From Lethocerus indicus (taxonomy: Eukaryota > Arthropoda > Insecta > Hemiptera > Belostomatidae): 64,000 nt of DNA. The position numbers and the translations under genes were made by a program. Below the pieces are notes generated by a model, which worked only from the letters and a program-made list of their open reading frames with translations, was not told the origin of the DNA and ran no database searches. The stretch spans positions 27,020,224-27,084,223 of the forward strand of contig JACDQD010000003.1 in the NCBI GenBank assembly GCA_019843655.1. Direction: 5' to 3'. Of the stretch, positions 63,717-64,000 are shown piece after piece; position 1 is the first letter of the stretch, and every line of letters begins with the position of its first letter.

Positions 63717-64000
63717 ATTTTTATGGCTCGTAAACAACCGGCTCCTGGGACCAGACCACAAGAGATTTTGGGCCACCTCACCTTATAATAAACAACAAAA
63801 GCCTAGCTCTTGTGATCTCGGATCACGACTATAAATTAATAGACGTGTCATTACTGACGAATTTAACGCCAGTTAAATTGAATTAAAGCCTGCCCATCAA
63901 TTTTAAAGCGAGCCGCTTGTCGTTTCTCCCACTAAACTACGCAATATTATTTTATTAACAAACATTTTTACAGAATGAAGTTATTAGGATATCTATACTT

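Larger units (their letters stand above)
1..64000 (-). other. Interior of a very long intron of a minus-strand gene (inferred)
   Basis: No open frame anywhere in the window looks like an exon: the longest is 159 codons (57179-57658) and none shows a recognisable domain. Three zero-length recursive splice sites occur, all on the minus strand, at 3769/3770, 30511/30512 and 51570/51571. Ratchet points are known from Drosophila, where they subdivide introns of tens of kilobases in developmental and neuronal genes such as Ubx. The window is therefore best read as intron throughout, transcribed from position 64000 toward position 1. The host gene is unknown because neither flanking exon is present. 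An alternative is that unrecognised small exons or a second, nested noncoding gene also lie here; this cannot be excluded from sequence alone. Confidence 0.6.
58973..64000. other. Noncoding stretch at the upstream end of the window
   Basis: No exon is seen up to the window edge, so the 5' exon of the inferred host gene lies beyond position 64000. Small hairpins occur at 61866-61881 (ACTGGT/ACCAGT), 62805-62825 and 63812-63826. The 110-codon frame 60827-61159 has no domain. Confidence 0.6.

Overview
This is 64 kb of AT-rich eukaryotic DNA with no convincing protein-coding exon. The longest open frames are 118-159 codons. They overlap other open frames, have biased low-complexity content, show no recognisable domain, and are what AT-moderate noncoding DNA gives by chance. 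Composition alternates between very AT-rich stretches and short CpG-containing, GC-balanced islands, many carrying TAATTA-type homeodomain core motifs. No full transposon, no rRNA or CRISPR array, and no bacterial gene organisation is visible. The best guess is an arthropod, probably an insect. This rests on Drosophila-type recursive splice sites, retroelement-type hammerhead remnants and the general texture; it is inference, not a species identification.

The most informative signal is on the minus strand. Three sites, at 51,570/51,571, 30,511/30,512 and 3,769/3,770, join a pyrimidine-rich 3' splice site directly to a strong 5' splice site (TGTTTCAG then GTAAGTG or GTGAGTG, zero nucleotides between). 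These are textbook ratchet points (zero-length recursive exons). No equally good site is seen on the plus strand. The simplest reading is that the whole window lies inside one very long intron of a minus-strand gene, transcribed right to left and removed in steps of roughly 21 and 27 kb plus flanking pieces. The host gene cannot be named because no exon is in the window.

Within the intron are small relics. At 57,996-58,091 there is a well-formed but apparently damaged type I hammerhead ribozyme fold, and about 0.5 kb away (57,452-57,516, minus) a tRNA-like D-arm/T-arm remnant, probably a SINE head or tRNA pseudogene. A second, minimal hammerhead-like motif of the Penelope-element kind lies at 27,197-27,235. 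A 16-bp near-perfect inverted repeat at 9,098-9,224 has a GAAAC-type core in one arm. Other structured features are a 26-bp perfect palindrome (6,857-6,882), a cluster of consecutive hairpins (58,877-58,972), twin hairpins with identical loops (15,211-15,254), a possible three-way-junction fold (39,005-39,081), a G-quadruplex motif (42,875-42,898), a 13-bp tandem triplication (15,698-15,736), (AT)n and (GGA)n microsatellites and purine tracts.

Layout: 1-3.7 kb noncoding with a purine tract and GC islands; ratchet point at 3.77 kb; 4-9 kb AT-rich with islands, hairpins and the palindrome; 9.1 kb inverted repeat; 9.2-15.5 kb noncoding; 15.2-15.8 kb hairpins and a GC/CpG island; 16-27 kb noncoding; 27.2 kb hammerhead-like relic; ratchet point at 30.5 kb; 31-42 kb AT-rich; 42.8-43.9 kb G/C-skewed tracts; ratchet point at 51.57 kb; 57.4-58.1 kb tRNA-like and hammerhead relics; 58.9 kb hairpin cluster; the remainder noncoding. 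Most short hairpins listed (stems of 6-9 bp) are near what chance gives in 64 kb and are recorded with low confidence.
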